Source: Streptomyces luomodiensis (GTDB taxonomy: Bacteria; Actinomycetota; Actinomycetes; Streptomycetales; Streptomycetaceae). From it: a stretch of 64,000 bases of DNA. The translations under genes and the position numbers were made by a program. The notes beneath the pieces are model-generated. The model worked only from the letters and a program-made list of their open reading frames with translations. It searched no databases and was not told the origin of the DNA. The stretch is from NCBI RefSeq assembly GCF_031679605.1, contig NZ_CP117522.1:8246001-8310000 (forward strand), written 5' to 3'. Shown here piece by piece: positions 63,125-64,000 of the stretch. Every line of letters begins with the position of its first letter. Position 1 is the first letter of the stretch.

Positions 63125-64000
63125 CTACCCCTGCGAACCGATGCCGGTCAGCGACCGCACTTCCATCTCCGACTGCTTCGCGGAGTCCGCGGGCCGCTTG
63201 CTGAGGACCGTGCCGAGGAACCCGCAGAGGAACGAGAGCGGGATCGACACCAGACCGGGGTTGGTGAGCGGGAACCAGTGGAAGTCCACGCCCTTGATGA
63301 CCGCCGTGGGACTGCCCGAGATCGCCGGCGAGAAGATGATGAGCACCAGGCCGGAGCCCAGACCGCCGTAGATGCTCCACAGCGTGCCGGTGGTGTTGAA
63401 ACGCTTCCAGAACAGTGTGTAGAGAATCGTCGGCAGATTGGCGGACGCGGCGAGCGCCAGGGCCAGTGACACCAGGAAGGCCACGTTCTGGCCGTTGGTG
63501 ACGATACCGCCGACGATGGCCAGGGCACCGATCACGAGCGCCGTCAGCCGCGCGACCCGGATCTCGGACCGCGGATCGGCCTTTCCGTTCCGGATCACGT
63601 TGGCGTACACGTCATGGGCGAACGAGGCCGACGCGGCCAGGGTCAGACCGGCCACGACCGCCAGGATCGTGGCGAAGGCCACCGCGGAGACGACACCCAG
63701 GAGCATCGCACCGCCGATCTCGAAGGCGAGCAGCGGCGCCGCGGAGTTCTCCCCGCCCGGCGCGTTGACGATCCGGTCCGAACCGACCAGAGCGGTGGCG
63801 CCGTACCCGACGATCAGGATCGACAGGTAGAAGATGAACATCGACCAGGAGCACCAGACCACCGACCGCCGGGCCTCCTTGGCGTCCGGCACGGTGTAGA
63901 AGCGCATCAGCACGTGCGGCAGGCTGGAGATGCCGAGGACCAGCGACAGCGACAGCGAGACGAAGTCGAGCTGGTCCATCGAGTTCTTGCCGTACCAGCC
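63125..64000 (-). CDS. Sodium:solute symporter, acetate/monocarboxylate type (C-terminal part)
   Basis: The last ~290 residues of an SSS-family transporter; the reading frame stays open through the right edge, so the start lies beyond the window. The R-F-Y-T-V-P-D-A-K-E-A-R-R-S motif and the spacing of the eight or so visible helices match ActP/MctC-type carriers of acetate and short monocarboxylates. A small DUF485 membrane protein usually sits just upstream of such genes; that region is outside the window. Confidence 0.9.
   Translation of the reverse strand, partial: GWYGKNSMDQLDFVSLSLSLVLGISSLPHVLMRFYTVPDAKEARRSVVWCSWSMFIFYLSILIVGYGATALVGSDRIVNAPGGENSAAPLLAFEIGGAMLLGVVSAVAFATILAVVAGLTLAASASFAHDVYANVIRNGKADPRSEIRVARLTALVIGALAIVGGIVTNGQNVAFLVSLALALAASANLPTILYTLFWKRFNTTGTLWSIYGGLGSGLVLIIFSPAISGSPTAVIKGVDFHWFPLTNPGLVSIPLSFLCGFLGTVLSKRPADSAKQSEMEVRSLTGIGSQG

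Overview
The window is high-GC actinomycete DNA and almost certainly a Streptomyces chromosome arm. The evidence is the strong G/C third-position bias, frequent GTG starts, rare TTA codons confined to accessory genes, Tat and lipobox signals, a xylanolytic locus, and a FurA-KatG pair. No tRNA, rRNA, CRISPR array, integrase or transposase was seen.

Layout. (1) 3-20475: the 3' part of a non-ribosomal peptide (NRPS) cluster. An NRPS open at the left edge (A-T-C-A-T-C-A-T-C-A-T-E) is followed after one base by a second NRPS (C-A-T-C-A-T-TE) and a small membrane protein, closed by a strong terminator. The adenylation codes read about Tyr, Hpg, Hpg, X (epimerised to D), X, aromatic, where X is one unrecognised code used twice. 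(2) 20630-24409: a lipoprotein with paired-cysteine repeats, a MacA-like adaptor, an ABC ATPase and a MacB-like permease, probably exporting the peptide or protecting the envelope. (3) 24657-26024: a cation/proton antiporter. (4) 26055-35731: a xylan locus. A GH10 xylanase and a CE4 esterase are transcribed leftward. A binding protein, two permeases, a LacI repressor, a GH5-like hydrolase and a broken GH3 beta-xylosidase are transcribed rightward. The ~420-bp region between them carries three palindromes. (5) 35855-37252: a cytochrome P450 with a degenerate ExxR motif. (6) 37329-41748, leftward: an ImmA/IrrE-type metallopeptidase, an XRE regulator with two matching upstream palindromes, a 7-TM protein with a small partner ORF, a methyltransferase and a VC0807-like membrane protein. 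(7) 42048-45653: three overlapping leftward genes (anchored binding-like protein, lipoprotein with binding plus VWA domains, membrane protein) that match no system I can name. (8) 45923-48172: a secreted protein resembling a long S8 protease without its catalytic domain. (9) 48233-52598: a polytopic M48 protease, a cytosolic protein and a lipoprotein. (10) 52741-60090: a solitary single-module polyketide synthase, KS-AT-DH-cMT-ER-KR-ACP, the layout of fungal highly reducing synthases. (11) 60342-63032: furA-katG. (12) 63125-64000: the 3' part of an acetate-type symporter.

How it fits together. Blocks 1-2 look like one biosynthesis and export unit. The Hpg supply genes, MbtH and the loading module must lie upstream or elsewhere. 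Block 4 is a complete hydrolyse-import-regulate circuit except for its beta-xylosidase, which is a remnant. In-frame TTA codons in the second NRPS, in the PKS (codon 32) and in the 7-TM gene suggest bldA-dependent, developmentally timed expression. The most promising leads for something undescribed are the binding-protein/VWA operon, the paired-cysteine proteins beside the MacAB-like exporter, the XRE/peptidase/7-TM module with its operators, and the lone PKS.
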